From NCBI GenBank assembly GCA_034231615.1, contig CM067322.1, forward strand, positions 53,098,118-53,162,117: a stretch of 64,000 bases of DNA, read 5' to 3'. Under the pieces are notes generated by a model. It did no database searches, was not told the origin of the DNA, and was given only the letters and a program-made list of their open reading frames with translations. Position numbers and translations under genes: made by a program. This stretch comes from Meghimatium bilineatum. Taxonomy: Eukaryota; Mollusca; Gastropoda; Stylommatophora; Philomycidae. How positions within the stretch are numbered: position 1 is the stretch's first letter; every line of letters starts with the position of its first letter. Below, piece by piece: positions 33,358 through 44,610 of this stretch.

Positions 33358-34247
33358 TACGAGGCGTGTTCAAATGAAAACGGGACTTGTTACACCACGC
33401 GTGATAGAGCGCACTGATATTGATGACATTTTGCACTAGTAATGAGTATCCAATAATTTACATACGGTCACGTGTTCATCTTCCCAGCATGCATATGTGC
33501 TGCAGAAGACTGTTAACAATATGGCGGGTGTGATTCCGAACCCGTCCAAAGTGAATCAGCGTGCTGTGATCCAGTTTCTTTCATTTGAAGGATGTCAAGC
33601 AGTAGACATTCATCGGAGAATGAAGGCAGCATATGGTGACAAATGTTTGTCGAGGACCAGAGTGATGGAGTGGGTGCGTATGTTTAAAGACGGACGTGAG
33701 TTAACGGCAGATCTTGCACGGCCAGGTCAGGCGCATATTGTTGCAACAGAAGAAGACACTTTAGACAAGCTGCATAAGGCCATCAAGGCTAAGCGACCAG
33801 GCAGACTTTCTCAAGGTGTGATTCTTCTCCACGACAACGCTCGTCCGCACGTCGCAAAAATTGTGCAGGAAACATTGGCAAAGAAGAATTGGGAAGTTCT
33901 TCATCACCCAGCCTATAGTCCCGATTTATCCCCGTGTGATTTCCATTTGTTCGGACCGTTGAAGAAAGCACTAAAGGGACAGCGATTCAACAGCGACGCA
34001 GACGTGAAGACAGCGGTGACCACATGGTTCAGAGAACAGCCACGCAACTTTTTCTCGGACGGCATTCGACGTCTACCTAAACAGTGGGATGCTTGCCTAA
34101 ATGCATACGGAGATTTTTTCTGATGAACCCAGGTGCATTCTTATTCACAAGTGGTTGCTTTGTTCAATTCCGTTGAAAATATTAAATTGCGTATGATACT
34201 TTTTAAATAAATCCACAAGTCCCGTTTTCATTTGAACACGCCTCGTA
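33358..34247 (+). mobile_element. Mariner transposon, 886 bp, perfect TIRs, internally deleted
   Basis: The left terminal repeat starts CGAGGCGTGTTCAAATGAAA at 33360. Its perfect 31-bp reverse complement ends at 34245. The element is bounded by TA dinucleotides at 33358-33359 and 34246-34247, the target duplication expected of the mariner family. Full-length mariners are about 1.3 kb, so about 400 bp is missing from the middle. Perfect repeats and an open frame argue for recent activity, probably mobilised by a full-length relative elsewhere. Confidence 0.92.
33497..34123 (+). CDS. Mariner transposase, internally deleted (208 aa)
   Basis: The frame has an N-terminal DNA-binding half, with QRAVIQFLSFEGCQAVDIHR and RTRVMEWVRMFKDGR giving the paired helix-turn-helix type fold. 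It then jumps from KAIKAKRPGRLSQ directly to GVILLHDNARPHVAK and YSPDLSPCDFHLF. HDN and CDF supply the last two aspartates of the D,D34D triad (34 residues between them). The first Asp and its surrounding segment are gone. Full-length proteins are about 345 residues. The deletion keeps the frame, so a protein could be made that binds the terminal repeats but cannot cut DNA. Translation may instead begin at the second Met, residue 9 (MAGVIPNPSK). The 3' end SDGIRRLPKQWDACLNAYGDFF is intact. Confidence 0.88.
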   Translation: MLQKTVNNMAGVIPNPSKVNQRAVIQFLSFEGCQAVDIHRRMKAAYGDKCLSRTRVMEWVRMFKDGRELTADLARPGQAHIVATEEDTLDKLHKAIKAKRPGRLSQGVILLHDNARPHVAKIVQETLAKKNWEVLHHPAYSPDLSPCDFHLFGPLKKALKGQRFNSDADVKTAVTTWFREQPRNFFSDGIRRLPKQWDACLNAYGDFF

Positions 34248-34416
34248 TATAAAAATAATGTAGGTCGTGGATCGACGAGATACAACCTCTGAGGTGTGAA
34301 TTCTTATATTGAAGGGGCAGTTATAGGCGTATTTATAGGACTAGAGCAGAGATATTGTCTTGTCAGACCTATCTGAAGGAAAAACTGTATTGTGATGTTA
34401 CAATCTTGAGACAGAC
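34248..34416. other. Spacer between mariner and fold-back element
   Basis: Nothing recognised. Confidence 0.4.
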
Positions 34417-35021
34417 CGCAACCGTATAAGTAAATTTAAGAAGTAAGCCAGAGGACAATTTTAAAAATTCTTGAGACTAACGGGAATTGAACCAGTCCGT
34501 TCTACGGCACCAAATCGCCTAGCAACAATTGCACACGCGTTTTTCCGTACTTGACTAACCGCATCTCCAAAAAAAGATGCGATTTCATCAAGCCATTCAA
34601 ATCGTGCACACAAAGTCACCCGAACGGACCAATCGAGACAAGGACTATTACAACAACAACAAACATCCCGTACAGGTTTTGAAATATCCTCAGTAACAAC
34701 AAACACATAACATTTAACTAATAAAAAATTTAAATTTAACTAATTTAACACATAACTAATACGGATATCATGTTATGTGTTTGTTGTTACTGAGGATATT
34801 TCAATACCTGTACGGGATGTTTGTTGTTGTTGTAATAGTCCTTGTCTCGATTGGTCCGTTCGGGTGACTTTGTGTGCACGATTTGAATGGCTTGATGAAA
34901 TCGCATCTTTTTTTAGAGATGCGGTTAGTCAAGTACGGAAAAACGCGTGTGCAATTGTTGCTAGGCGATTTGGTGCCGTAGAACGGACTGGTTCAATTCC
35001 CGTTAGTCGCAACCGTATAAG
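34417..35021. mobile_element. Fold-back element 1 with tRNA-like ends and 14-bp duplication
   Basis: Two arms of about 235 bp (34478-34711 and about 34769-35007) are near-perfect reverse complements around a 55-75-bp AT-rich spacer. The outer arm ends read GGTTCAATTCCCGTTAGT, a tRNA B-box match (GGTTCAATTCC), and further in, TTAGTCAAGTACGG resembles an A box. CGCAACCGTATAAG is duplicated at 34417-34430 and 35008-35021, as left by retroposition. Frames on both arms (34461-34706 and 34777-35043) encode the same apparent peptide because of the symmetry. Confidence 0.8.
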
Positions 35022-35124
35022 AGAGTTAGATGTGGTCGCATGAGCTAACGAAAGAAAAGAAGAAGAAAGTTCTCAATATATTTACTGAACCTCTACTTAG
35101 AAGTTATAACGCAGTGCAGACGCA
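35022..35124. other. Short unassigned gap
   Basis: Nothing recognised. Confidence 0.4.
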
Positions 35125-35200
35125 ACTGACTGGAATCGAAATCGTGACCTCGTAAACATAGGACGTATGGCTTAACCACTCCGCTGCAACGTACCCAAAA
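35125..35200 (-). mobile_element. tRNA-like sequence, probably SINE head or tRNA pseudogene
   Basis: The minus strand has GCAGCGGAGTGGTTAAGCC (A-box region) and, about 30 bases on, CACGATTTCGATTCCAGTC (B-box region with the TTCGATTCC core). The acceptor ends do not pair, so it is not a working tRNA gene. Confidence 0.5.
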
Positions 35201-35680
35201 GAAAACTGAAAGCTACGAGTATAATAATACAAAGAACAGAAGAATCGTTGAGTTCATTACATAGCCTACACAAATGTACGAATATGAATATTTGAAGTTC
35301 TCACAGCAATAATCAATTTGAAGTATGGTGACCACTTATCTAATCCGTTTCCTAGCTTATAGTGATTAAATCGATTCCGATACACTCATGATTACCGCCC
35401 GATTACAATCACTATCTTGTTTTTCCTTTCACTGCTACTAATGTCCACTTCACAGTTAGACAAGTTTTGGTATGAACCATCCATTAGATCTCGCACTGTT
35501 ATATTTCTCTCAATAATATGTTGGTTTGTTATCCTTATTTCTATTGGATTCTACGTGTTAGGAATACATTTCATAGTATTGTTATTTATTCTGTCAATCT
35601 GCAAACGGCATTCTATTAATTTGCTGCACGTAAATTAATGTAGGAAGCATGAGGATAAATGAAAATAATTCATTTACTTG
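35201..35680. other. Unassigned DNA
   Basis: A hydrophobic 73-codon frame at 35417-35638 (+) has no family motif and an AT-rich composition; probably chance. Confidence 0.4.
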
Positions 35681-35938
35681 ACGGGAATTGAACCAGGTCT
35701 GTTCTAGCAGCACCGAATCGCTTTGCAACACAAGTAAACAGGTTTTCCGTACTTGACCAACCACATCTCCAAAAAAAGATGTGGCGCAGTCAAGACTTTC
35801 AGGAAAGAAAAAGACTGAAATTCTTGACCGAGCCACATCTTTTTTTGGGGATGTGGTTGGTCAAGTACGGAAAACCTGTTTACTTGTGTTGCAAAGCGAT
35901 TCGGTGCTGCTAGAACAGACCTGGTTCAATTCCCGTCA
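35681..35938. mobile_element. Fold-back element 2, related to element 1
   Basis: Arms of about 105 bp at 35681-35785 and 35830-35938 are reverse complements around a 45-bp spacer that is itself partly palindromic. The arms resemble the outer part of element 1 (GGTTCAATTCCCGT, GCGATTCGGTGC, TTGGTCAAGTACGGAAAA, CATCT-TTTTTTTGG) at roughly 75-80 percent by eye. No clear target duplication. Confidence 0.8.
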
Positions 35939-36061
35939 GCTGTAAGTATTAATTAGCTGCATAGATTTTATTATCCATTTTCTAACTACATTCCTGAAAT
36001 AGTCCATGTTTGAAATACATGTCTATATACATCTACATGAATTAGTCCATATGTGGTATAT
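35939..36061. other. Unassigned gap
   Basis: Nothing recognised. Confidence 0.4.
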
Positions 36062-36185
36062 CTATCATCATCATCATCATCAAACCCTTCAGGATCGTAA
36101 GGGGTGTTACTCTGGAAACATCAACACAAAGGTTTCGCCGTGCCTCACTGTTATCCGTTCTTTGTTTGAGGGTGGATAAACTTAA
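36062..36185 (-). mobile_element. LINE 3' end with (GAT)n tail
   Basis: The minus-strand translation ends LKQRTDNSEARRNLC-DVSRV and then a (GAT)n run, TGATGATGATGATGATGATA. This is the same tail type as 74-776. Confidence 0.55.
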
Positions 36186-36199
36186 TTCTGTCCAGTCAG

Positions 36200-36430
36200 C
36201 ATATATATATATTTGTCTATTGTCTTTCCCCAGGTCAATGATAGTTGTTCGTATCCAGGCATGTCGTTAAGCGTAGTGGTGGAGCCTCAGTTGTCGTTCC
36301 AAGGCCAGATTTGTCGCCTTTGTTCCGTTTAGTCCATGCTTTTTCAAGGTTATCTTGGTGTGTTATGTTCTTTTTTGTCTTTGTCCACCTTTAACTCTAT
36401 ATCCGGATATATTTTAGTTTTATGCTCTTA
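36200..36430 (-). mobile_element. LINE 3'-tail remnant, matches 59925-60122
   Basis: It shares GTCGTTCCAAGGCCAGAT, TTCAAGGTTATCTTG and TTAGTCCA with the clearer copy near 60 kb. Confidence 0.6.
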
Positions 36431-36434
36431 TTGA

Positions 36435-36780
36435 TGCAATGAGAACATTAAACGGCCCAAGTTCTACCGGATCACCACCCTTGCTTAATGCAGATGAGGC
36501 AACCCACCTTAAAGAAAAAACCCTAATCCTAAACAGATGGGCACACCATTTGAAAACAATTTTAAATAAGCTATCATCCTACAGCGTAGAAGCAATAGAT
36601 CGCATGCCACAATACAACATAAGAGAAATGTTTGACATATCACCAACAAATCAAGGAGTACATCTGACATTGGACACATGTCGCATGGAAAAGCTCCTGG
36701 TATGGATACTATCCCAGTAGACATCTACAAGATAGGAGGAGAGGTGCTTATCCAAAAGCTTACCAAGATCTTTGTTACGT
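36435..36780 (+). mobile_element. LINE reverse-transcriptase N-terminal remnant
   Basis: The frame has LNADEATHLKEKTLILNRWA and HLKTILNKLSS, then IREMFDISPTNQGV. After a frameshift at the GGAAAAGCTCC point it continues GKAPGMDTIPVDIYKIGGEV and LIQKLTKIF. GKAPG-D-IP is the first conserved block of the LINE RT finger domain. It is on the opposite strand to the two fragments on its left. Confidence 0.8.
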
Positions 36781-38561
36781 GCTGAAGCTCAAGAACAGTT
36801 CTGCAAAATATGTTCATATTTCTGCTCAACTGTTATCAAATGTACAGTGGTGTGGCATAGTCACGTCATATGTACATGTTTTTTCAGTTTGTTTTGGTCT
36901 GCCTTTATTGCGAAGTATGTTGACCTCTCCCTGACGATTTTGGTAGCGGGACGGGTCTGTTTTGAGTGCAATTTCACTTGTGATGTTTTTTATAGCTCTT
37001 TTATTTTCTTGCTGTGATACTTAATTGTTTCCCTGCGTACACTCTCCTTCATCTTTGGCCTGAAATCTTCTCATACATTTTTCACGACATCACCATGTGA
37101 TGGTACGCACTGAAGGACAGTTTTCATCTCTTTGTGCTTGATGTGAAATTTAGTATGTTTTTCATGTGAGACAGTTTATCACCGTTGATAGCTTGCAGAA
37201 CAGACAGTGCATCTGTGAATATGATGACTTGATGACAGTGGCATTATTAAGTAACATAACAAGCTAACATATGTTGTTTAATGTGCCTGCACAAAAGACT
37301 GTGAATCTGTGAATTTGACCACTTGTTGACAAAGACAGTGTTAAGTACTATAACACGGTAACATATGTAGTATAGTGTGCGCTAATTTAAACATAGAATA
37401 TACTTAATTTAGAGATGAAATATATTCAGCCATGCGTCAATATGGTAGCAATCCTGCACGGATAAATAAAATGTTTGTAATTAAGAAACTTTTGTATCCT
37501 TTCGTACCACAATTTTTGTATGAAAGGAAAGTATCCTCATAGCTATATTTCATACCCACAAAATTGCAATTCTCAGAGATGTGATTGAGAATTAACCTCC
37601 CACTCCGAGGCGGGGAGTCCAGAAGACGATAACGTAATTGTACAGATGAAATTGTGCGGGACTACCATGAGAAGAAAACCGCACAGTAATCCTTGTCACC
37701 TGCTAAGTGTTTGCTGTTGTATTAGGGTTGGTCTTTTAAGTCATTGGTGAGACTTCCAGACCCTCACGGGTGTATGACTAAACTATCAGTCTTTCCCTTA
37801 TTCTTCACTATCTCTAAAATATGATTGAACCTTTACGAATCTTCCATCAAATCAGTTTTGGTACGCAACCGAACAACTTGCAGTATTTTCTTGAGAGACA
37901 TACACAAAAATCTACAATATGTAAGATCCATGTTGAATTTGTCGATCCATGACAAACTTTGACCAGAAACAAAAATGGCTTCTGAACTGTCAAAAACAGA
38001 CTGACAAAAACACGAAAATAACAGAAATGTTACAATTTAAATATTCTAGTTAAATTACATTTTGTCCTAGTCTGCTCCCGTGTTAGTGGTTCATGTGTGA
38101 GCACTGAATATCAACGTTACTCACAGGAGACTGCCACACGCACCAGTAAATTATATTTAAACATGGCTGCCCTAGTGGAAAACCCCACGCCTGCAATCTT
38201 AACATCGGACATATTTCCGCACGTACGGGTGTTTAAATTATACATTCATCAAGTTTGGTTATCGTGCTTAACGAGTCCAGTTTTCAAGTCAAGATTTCAA
38301 AAACAGTGTAAACATACTGTACTCTTGCCTCATTTATAGTATACGCAAAATTTAAAAAAAAATAGAAACGAGCAGCCCATCGACTAACTAAATACCACCA
38401 TTCGTCTCTGTGAATTATGTCCATTTTATTTTATGCAATGAATGAAGTTTCAGCTTGCAAAGAAATACCAACATTAAGGTACATTTCTTTATGGTCTATG
38501 GGCATTTTGTATTTTTGATAATATCAAGTTATTCGTAGCTTCTGTTTAGTATCTTATTGTA
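36781..38561. other. Unassigned DNA
   Basis: Pairs of similar lines occur at 37230-37390 (ACATATGT-GT and AGTA-TAACA). Frames at 36772-37017 and 38097-38339 have no recognised motif. No gene, RNA or element recognised in nearly 1.8 kb. Confidence 0.45.
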
Positions 38562-38973
38562 GATTAGCAAAATAGTTGCCCGTTTGTTACCTCCTGTAAA
38601 TGTGCTCTAACAAAATAGTTGCTCGTTTTTTACCTCCTGTAAATGTGCTTTAACAAAATAATTGATCGTTTGTTACCTCCTGTAAATGTGCTCTAACAAA
38701 ATAGTTGCTCGTTTTTTACCTCCTGTAAATGTGCTCTAACAAAATAGTTGATCGTTTTTTACCTCTTGTAAATGTGCTTTAACAAAATAATTGATCGTTT
38801 TTTACCTCCTGTAAATGTGCTCTAACAAAATAGTTGCTCGTTTTTTACCTCCTGTAAATGTGCTCTAACAAAATAGTTGCTCGTTTTTTACCTCCTGTAA
38901 ATGTGCTTTAACAAAATTGTTTCTCGTTTGTTACTTCCTGTAACTGTACTCTGTAACATAATCGCTGCTCGCT
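38562..38973. repeat. 43-bp minisatellite, about 9-10 copies
   Basis: The unit starts CTCGTTTTTTACCTCCTGTA followed by AATGTGCTCTAACAAAATAG. Variants alternate CTCG/ATCG and GCTCT/GCTTT. Confidence 0.95.
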
Positions 38974-39804
38974 TATTATCTTCAGAGATACATCATCAGT
39001 GTCTAGGTTAATCCAGCAAGCTAGAAATATAAAGTCTCCTATAACACAGGGTAAATGAGAGCATGAACGGAGAAGGGTAAATCACAGTGTTACTAGTAGT
39101 AGAAACAAAATAATAATAACAAGGACAGACGGAATTTCAACTGAGTCTCCTGCATGACAAAGAGGAAATTTTGAAAAAAGAAAAGTTTTTTGTAGAAACG
39201 TCATGTCTTTGTTTAATATTATTTTGTTGTTTTTGATAATTATTACCGCATGTTAGAATTTTCTTCGAATATTTTTTTTCACGTGCAAGAACTGGATCCA
39301 TTGAGTCATTTACGGAAAAAAATTATTGTGATAAAAATAAACTTTCGTCCAAAAATATTAAGGAATAGAAAATATATTATCAGAGAAAGTAAAAATAACA
39401 GTAGGAGAAACAAAGCTTGTCGCAACCAACGTTCCGTCTTAGACGATAAACACAATATAAAATAGAATTAATAAAGGTGAAATATTTCTAACGTTAGTAG
39501 ACTGAAAAATTGATCTAGTGATAGGGGAGCGATAACCGGTCAAATTTGTTGATCTAGTAATGCTGATGGGACAATCGTACTTGTACGTAGAGATCAGATA
39601 ATAAATTAATGTTGGTTTGAGGGCGAGGGTTTTTGGGTTGGGCTTAACGATATTTGCCAATTACAGACATCATTAAATTCAGAAAAATTTGAGACAATAG
39701 AATAGACATACACTTCATGGACAGACCTACAATATTCAGGTAGAAAAGGATGAGGGATTTTGGGACATGATGTTTAGAAAACGGAGATATAGACAGGGTT
39801 CTGA
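38974..39804. other. Unassigned DNA
   Basis: Nothing recognised. Confidence 0.4.
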
Positions 39805-40229
39805 ATGCCACGTCATGTGACGTCTCCTTTCCAGAACGTAGTCTTCCTTATGAATCTCCTGAAATCCCCGCTGTCACTGATAAGTTGTCCCGCTTCCTCT
39901 AGCGACATGTGCATGCATTTCTGAATGTCTCTTGTCCAACGACGTCTTGGTCGGACTCTATCTCTACTGCCTTCTATTACCCTCTCCAACAACACTCGTT
40001 CCATGCCATCGTATCTCTTCACATGGCCAAAAACAACTAACTTCCTTTTTAATATGGTGTTTAAAAGTCCGTCTACTTGAACGTTGATTTTTCTTAGCAT
40101 GTCTTGGTTGGTCTTTCTTGCTGTCCATCGTACAGTCTGGACTCTTCTATAGCACTTCATTTCGAAGGCCTCATTTTTCTTGGCTGTAGTTTTATTAATT
40201 GTCCATGTTTCGCTGCCGTAGATCGCCAC
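39805..40229 (-). mobile_element. LINE reverse-transcriptase C-terminal remnant
   Basis: The minus-strand frame starts MAIYGSETWTINKTTAKKNE, then FEMKCYRRV, VFGHVKRYDGMERVLLERV, and RPRRRWTRDIQKCMHMSLEE, ending FRRFIRKTTFWKGDVT. This is the thumb-to-tail part of a LINE polyprotein, open for 138 codons. The catalytic palm is absent. Related copies are at 5382-6035 and 21400-21600. Confidence 0.85.
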
Positions 40230-40495
40230 CGGGAATACACATTGGATGCTTCAGCACACAGAGTCCTCCAGCGAATTATATCCTCAGCAATGCGGATGAG
40301 TCTGGAAATATCTTGCCCTGTCCATTCCTTGATGTTGTCTGTCCATGTCTTTATTTGTCCTCCTCTGCTTCTTCCACCCTCGACAGTTCCCTGCAGTATT
40401 GTTTTTGACAAGGAATCGTGCCTGCATACATGTCCGAACCATGCTAGTTTTTCTGTGTGTGATTATCCATTGTAGTATTTCAGTGGGCAAAAGGT
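40230..40495 (-). mobile_element. LINE 3'-tail of a second family, fused to the first
   Basis: The frame reads MSKTILQGTVEGGRSRGGQI and KTWTDNIKEWTGQDISRLIR, with a final RWRTLCAEAS. It is the C-terminal tail of a distinct LINE family. A read-through frame (40157-40411) joins it to the neighbouring LINE of another family. This is an insertion junction, not a fusion gene. Confidence 0.75.
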
Positions 40496-41733
40496 TTAGC
40501 TAGTGGTGCCCATCTCCTCTCCATCTGTCCTTTTGATGTGGTTACATGGATGTGTTTTCTCTCTCCATCTCCATTGCACTTTGCTGATGTTGACACTACA
40601 TCACATTTGAACTTCGCGCTGAGCGCATCGCTTCCATTTCACTAGGTCACAACCTTACTTCGTACGCATCCACATTAAGACTTCTAAACTTGATAATACC
40701 TTCACTATGTTGTTATCTTTTAATCCATTAACGAAGTAACCTTCAAGATATTATCTCGAATTGACATATTTTCTACTGCACTCTAATTCACTGAATATAA
40801 TACATAACATAGATCCCTGCTTCACAGAATGAAAACACAACGCCATATCGTCGTGTTGACGTCACACATGTGATGATAATGTTCCTCCTTCGAAAGCGAA
40901 GATGAGAAGATGATGATGAAAGCCATGACTTGCGAGATGAAAACTGGATTAAAGTAAGGGAAAGTTGCGCAATGTCGTCAGCCTCACTCTCTCGCCCCTA
41001 CACATATGGTCTCTGTGGTAAGACGATTCAAGACAACTGAGAGTGACCATGGTACCTTACTGTCTCATCGTGCTTTTTGACTCTCTACGACCCTAGCTGA
41101 ATGACGCCTTAATGTCCCGCGGTCAATGTTATTTAAGCTCATTTGCGCAGTCCGCCGCATCCAGACTTTACAAGCTGGGCAGGACATGGATCCATACATC
41201 AGAAGCTATGGACAGAACCCATTTGTCGCCTTTACTGATTTTAAACGTCGAAGGGGCTTCGTAGGTATCATTGCTGTTGTATGCAGAAAGCGGTTATGAT
41301 CCACAAGTGAGGTCTAGATAGAAGAATATCAGTGAGTGGGGGACATAATCTTCGATTGTACGCCGTTTCAGTGTAAATAGGCATTGTCCTTATTTCCGGA
41401 CGCTTATTTACAAGTGCGTTGTTCGGAGATCATGTTGGTTATTGCTTTAAGTGATGGAGGTGCATGTGCACTGAATTACAATTTTGGCCAGCAGCATATT
41501 GAACTGCTTAGATGGAGGTAGTTTCCATGAGAAAACCATAGTTTTGTGAGATCAATGTATGTCAGTCTGTGCTGTGTGCGGTGTTTGCCCCACTTCAGGA
41601 GTTTACATACTTATACAATTCACGTCTTGTTGTGTCTGTGTTTTGACCCAGTCCATATTTCATATTTGCAAGAGGCACACAATCATACTACACTGCTCAG
41701 GTTGTAGTAATCCTGAATGATATTTGATTCTTC
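40496..41733. other. Unassigned DNA
   Basis: No gene or element recognised. The portion at 41120-41280 has a non-repeat, less AT-rich look but no coding signal I can name. Confidence 0.4.
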
Positions 41734-41742
41734 ATTCGAAAA

Positions 41743-41901
41743 CCCGCCGAAGACTTATGTGTTGGGCCATTGGCGCAAATAAAACGGCGACACAACGCAT
41801 TTTCATTCTCTGGATTACGTTTTGCTGGAAATCTAGTAGCGTCATAGTGCTGCTACAAGGGAGATACACCAGGAGTGTGAGAATGAACGCTGAAGAAGAA
41901 G
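41743..41901 (+). mobile_element. SINE family A copy, 9-bp target-site duplication
   Basis: It runs from CCGCCGAAGACTTATGTG to the (GAA)n tail and is flanked by ATTCGAAAA at 41734-41742 and 41902-41910. Sequence matches the 5812 and 44611 copies. Confidence 0.85.
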
Positions 41902-41910
41902 ATTCGAAAA

Positions 41911-42176
41911 TTACATAACGGCACTGCGGGAATTCCCATAAGTGCACAATTCATTAGTCAGCTAATAAAGTATACACCGTGTTCGAGTCAATTGTTGGTT
42001 GTGCGTTATATGGATCTTTCCAGAACAAAAATATGCTCTTCCTTCCATCTCTGCTGGTTACTCGTTACTCCCATATTGATCAATCTCTCAGCCAAGTTTG
42101 TTGACTCTTTCAGCCTCCTCTTTATCATTTATGGCGTAGTATATTTAACACAAAATGCTATTGACTAAGTTAGTGA
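41911..42176. other. Unassigned DNA
   Basis: Nothing recognised. Confidence 0.4.
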
Positions 42177-42330
42177 ATATTTTTTCTTGCAATGTTAGCT
42201 AATGCCTTATTTTTTCATGCAATGTTAACTAATGCCTTATTTTTTCATGCAGTGTTAACTGATGCCTTATTTTTTCGTGCAATGTTAACTGATGCCTTAT
42301 TTATTCATGCAATGTTAACTGAGGCGCTAT
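42177..42330. repeat. 30-bp minisatellite, 5 copies
   Basis: The unit starts TGATGCCTTATTTTTTCATG followed by CAATGTTAAC. Confidence 0.9.
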
Positions 42331-42559
42331 TTTAAAAACAGATGACCGGAGCTATAATGAGATAAATATAGTACAAGTCAAATCAGCATTTCAAAAAATG
42401 AGAAATATTCTTCCCAATGGGAGTAGTATCAACGCATACGCGAGTTAGAGTGCTAGGATGTTATATTGAGTTAATTCTTCTTTATGAATGCGTATCATGA
42501 GCAGTAAATAAAATAGCCCAAGATAAGCTGAAAGAAACTGAGATGTGTTTTATGAGATG

Positions 42560-42870
42560 AAATATGATAATGTCATGGATAACAACAAAAATTAAAATTA
42601 AAAATTTAGACTTCCTCAGAGATGCTGGAATAAAAAGACAAATTATAGAACATATTAGAAGCAGACAGTTAAGTTTTTTAGGACATGTGATGAGAAGAAC
42701 AAAACTTGAACATTTAGTAACCACCAAAAAAGATAAAGGGGAGACGAGACAGAGGAAGAGAAATCTCTGTATTGATTTTCATTGCGGCACGAACAAATAT
42801 CAGAAACTGAACTTATTAACAAGACATAGAGTTGTGGAGAAACATGATCGCATATGCCACTCATACTGAC
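42560..42870 (+). mobile_element. LINE 3'-part remnant
   Basis: The plus-strand frame has FLRDAGIKRQIIEHIRSRQL, SFLGHVMRRTKLEHLVTTKK and GETRQRKRN, the GH-R motif and basic tail of LINE C termini. It is degenerate after about residue 75. Confidence 0.75.
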
Positions 42871-43989
42871 ACTTGATTCAGCTGAGATTTAAACGGAATG
42901 GATATGGTTCGAATATTGTGTGCCTATTGTAATATTAGACAAATGTAACCACCTTCCTGAGGACAACATACACTTCTGATTCTATCTTGATTGACCGAAC
43001 CTTTTGGATGTTGGGGAAGGCTGTACCCAATCTAACTACCAAAGGAGCACTCTCACCTTATAATCCAAGTATTTTTGCTCAAAGTACGTTCCATCACATG
43101 TGCAATGCGAAGTTCAACATACACAAATCGTAAACTGTTGAAATATTCAGCATCACAGTACACAATAACAAACTTGAAGTACGTGAAATAAAATGTAAAG
43201 ATTATTAGACAACACTAGTCTTGCTTACAGGAAATGAAATAATGGTCACCCTTGGACCGCGATAGAAGTGTGAACAGACATTGGCTGAAAATTTCATTAC
43301 CATTTTGGAAAGTACGATAGTATTAAGCGACCACATGGATCGTTGGTTGGACAGTATGAATGCTCTGGATTATATGTACTTTACTTTGGCTTTGTGTTGT
43401 CTATAAATCTTCTTATATTGTGCAAACGGCTTGGTTCGCTCCACTGGTAAATGTCTTGTGATTATGTAGAGATTAATCACTATTTGACATTTGAACTAGA
43501 TTGTAGGTTTAAGTATAGTCTTAGTGAAGAATTTTTGTATTATTATAGCAATCTTGTCATAGTGGAGACATTTCGTTCTTGGTACGAACATCTAGTACTA
43601 ATCTCCAATTAGTAAAAAAAAGTATCTTTTCTTATTCGGACATGAGTCCAGTTTGGTTATATGGTCGTTAAGACCATAATAATTAATGGATGTTGTGGTT
43701 CGGGTAATCCTACTAGCACAGTCTCCAAGAGAAGTATAAATCCTAGTGCATAAATAGAAAAAAATATAGTTTTATTGTCGTATATATTAAAAATCGTATC
43801 TCGGTGAAGATATATTTCTGTTAGTGCAGAAGTTTTAAATTTGTATAGAAATTTTAAAATATCTCTTTGTAGAAATTTTAATTTAGCGGGTAGACAGCGG
43901 ATAGAGTTTTCATGATTCCATTGAACGTCTCCGAAATGCGAAAGAACGATTAATGAGCCCATTGGTATCCTTTGCTTTGGTCCATATCT
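42871..43989. other. Unassigned DNA
   Basis: A frame at 43657-43962 (-), 101 codons, has no recognised motif. Nothing else seen. Confidence 0.4.
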
Positions 43990-44155
43990 TCGTTTTCAGT
44001 GTTCATTCTCACTCACACTCCCAATGAATCTCTCTTGTTGCAGGACCATGGTCCTATTAGATTTCCAGCAGGATGTAATCCAGAGATTTTAATTGCGTTG
44101 TGTCGCCATTTTATTTGCGTCAATGTCTCGACACATTCGTCTTCGACAAAACTTC
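43990..44155 (-). mobile_element. SINE family A, diverged copy
   Basis: CAGGACCATGGTCCTATTAG and TTTCCAGCAGGATGTAATCC, then TGTGTCGCCATTTTATTTGC, align with the 44611 copy. Ends are degraded. Confidence 0.75.
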
Positions 44156-44282
44156 TGTGCATATAAAGTGCAAACATTTAAATCCAATGCACAGATTTAT
44201 AAAAACATAACATATAAACTTCCAGAAGGCCACATTGAAGACATGTAGCCATGTTTGAGATATTGTGTTCCGATACATTTCA

Positions 44283-44464
44283 CAAAAATAAATGGGGCAA
44301 AGGGAATGATCTCATGGACCACTGACTCAGCAACTAACCAACAAAAAAAATGGGGCAAAGGGAATAATCTCATGGACCACCGAACCAGCAACTAACCAAC
44401 ACAAATAAATGGGGCAAAGGGAATTATCTCATGGAAAACTGACTCAGCAACTAACCAACACAAA
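44283..44464. repeat. 58-59-bp tandem repeat, 3 copies
   Basis: AAATGGGGCAAAGGGAAT followed by ATCTCATGGA and CAGCAACTAACCAACA recurs at about 44291, 44349 and 44408. Confidence 0.9.
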
Positions 44465-44610
44465 TAAACGTAAACAAGTTAATGTCCTGGGACTTAAAAA
44501 ATGACTCTCACGTAACAGAAGACTAGCACGTTTGAAACAATATTTTATGATATGTATGTCTCAGAAATGTTTTAATTGTCGCTTGATATAAAATGCAAAA
44601 TGAGTTGTTT

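Noticed and set aside
34461-35043. Two matching open frames as duplicated genes
   Set aside because: They are the two arms of a fold-back element read from opposite strands; no family motif.
35125-35200. Functional tRNA gene
   Set aside because: Box-like segments are present but acceptor and anticodon stems do not pair; better called a SINE head or pseudogene.
35417-35638. Hydrophobic 73-codon frame as a membrane protein
   Set aside because: AT-rich composition gives such frames by chance, and there are no family motifs or supporting context.
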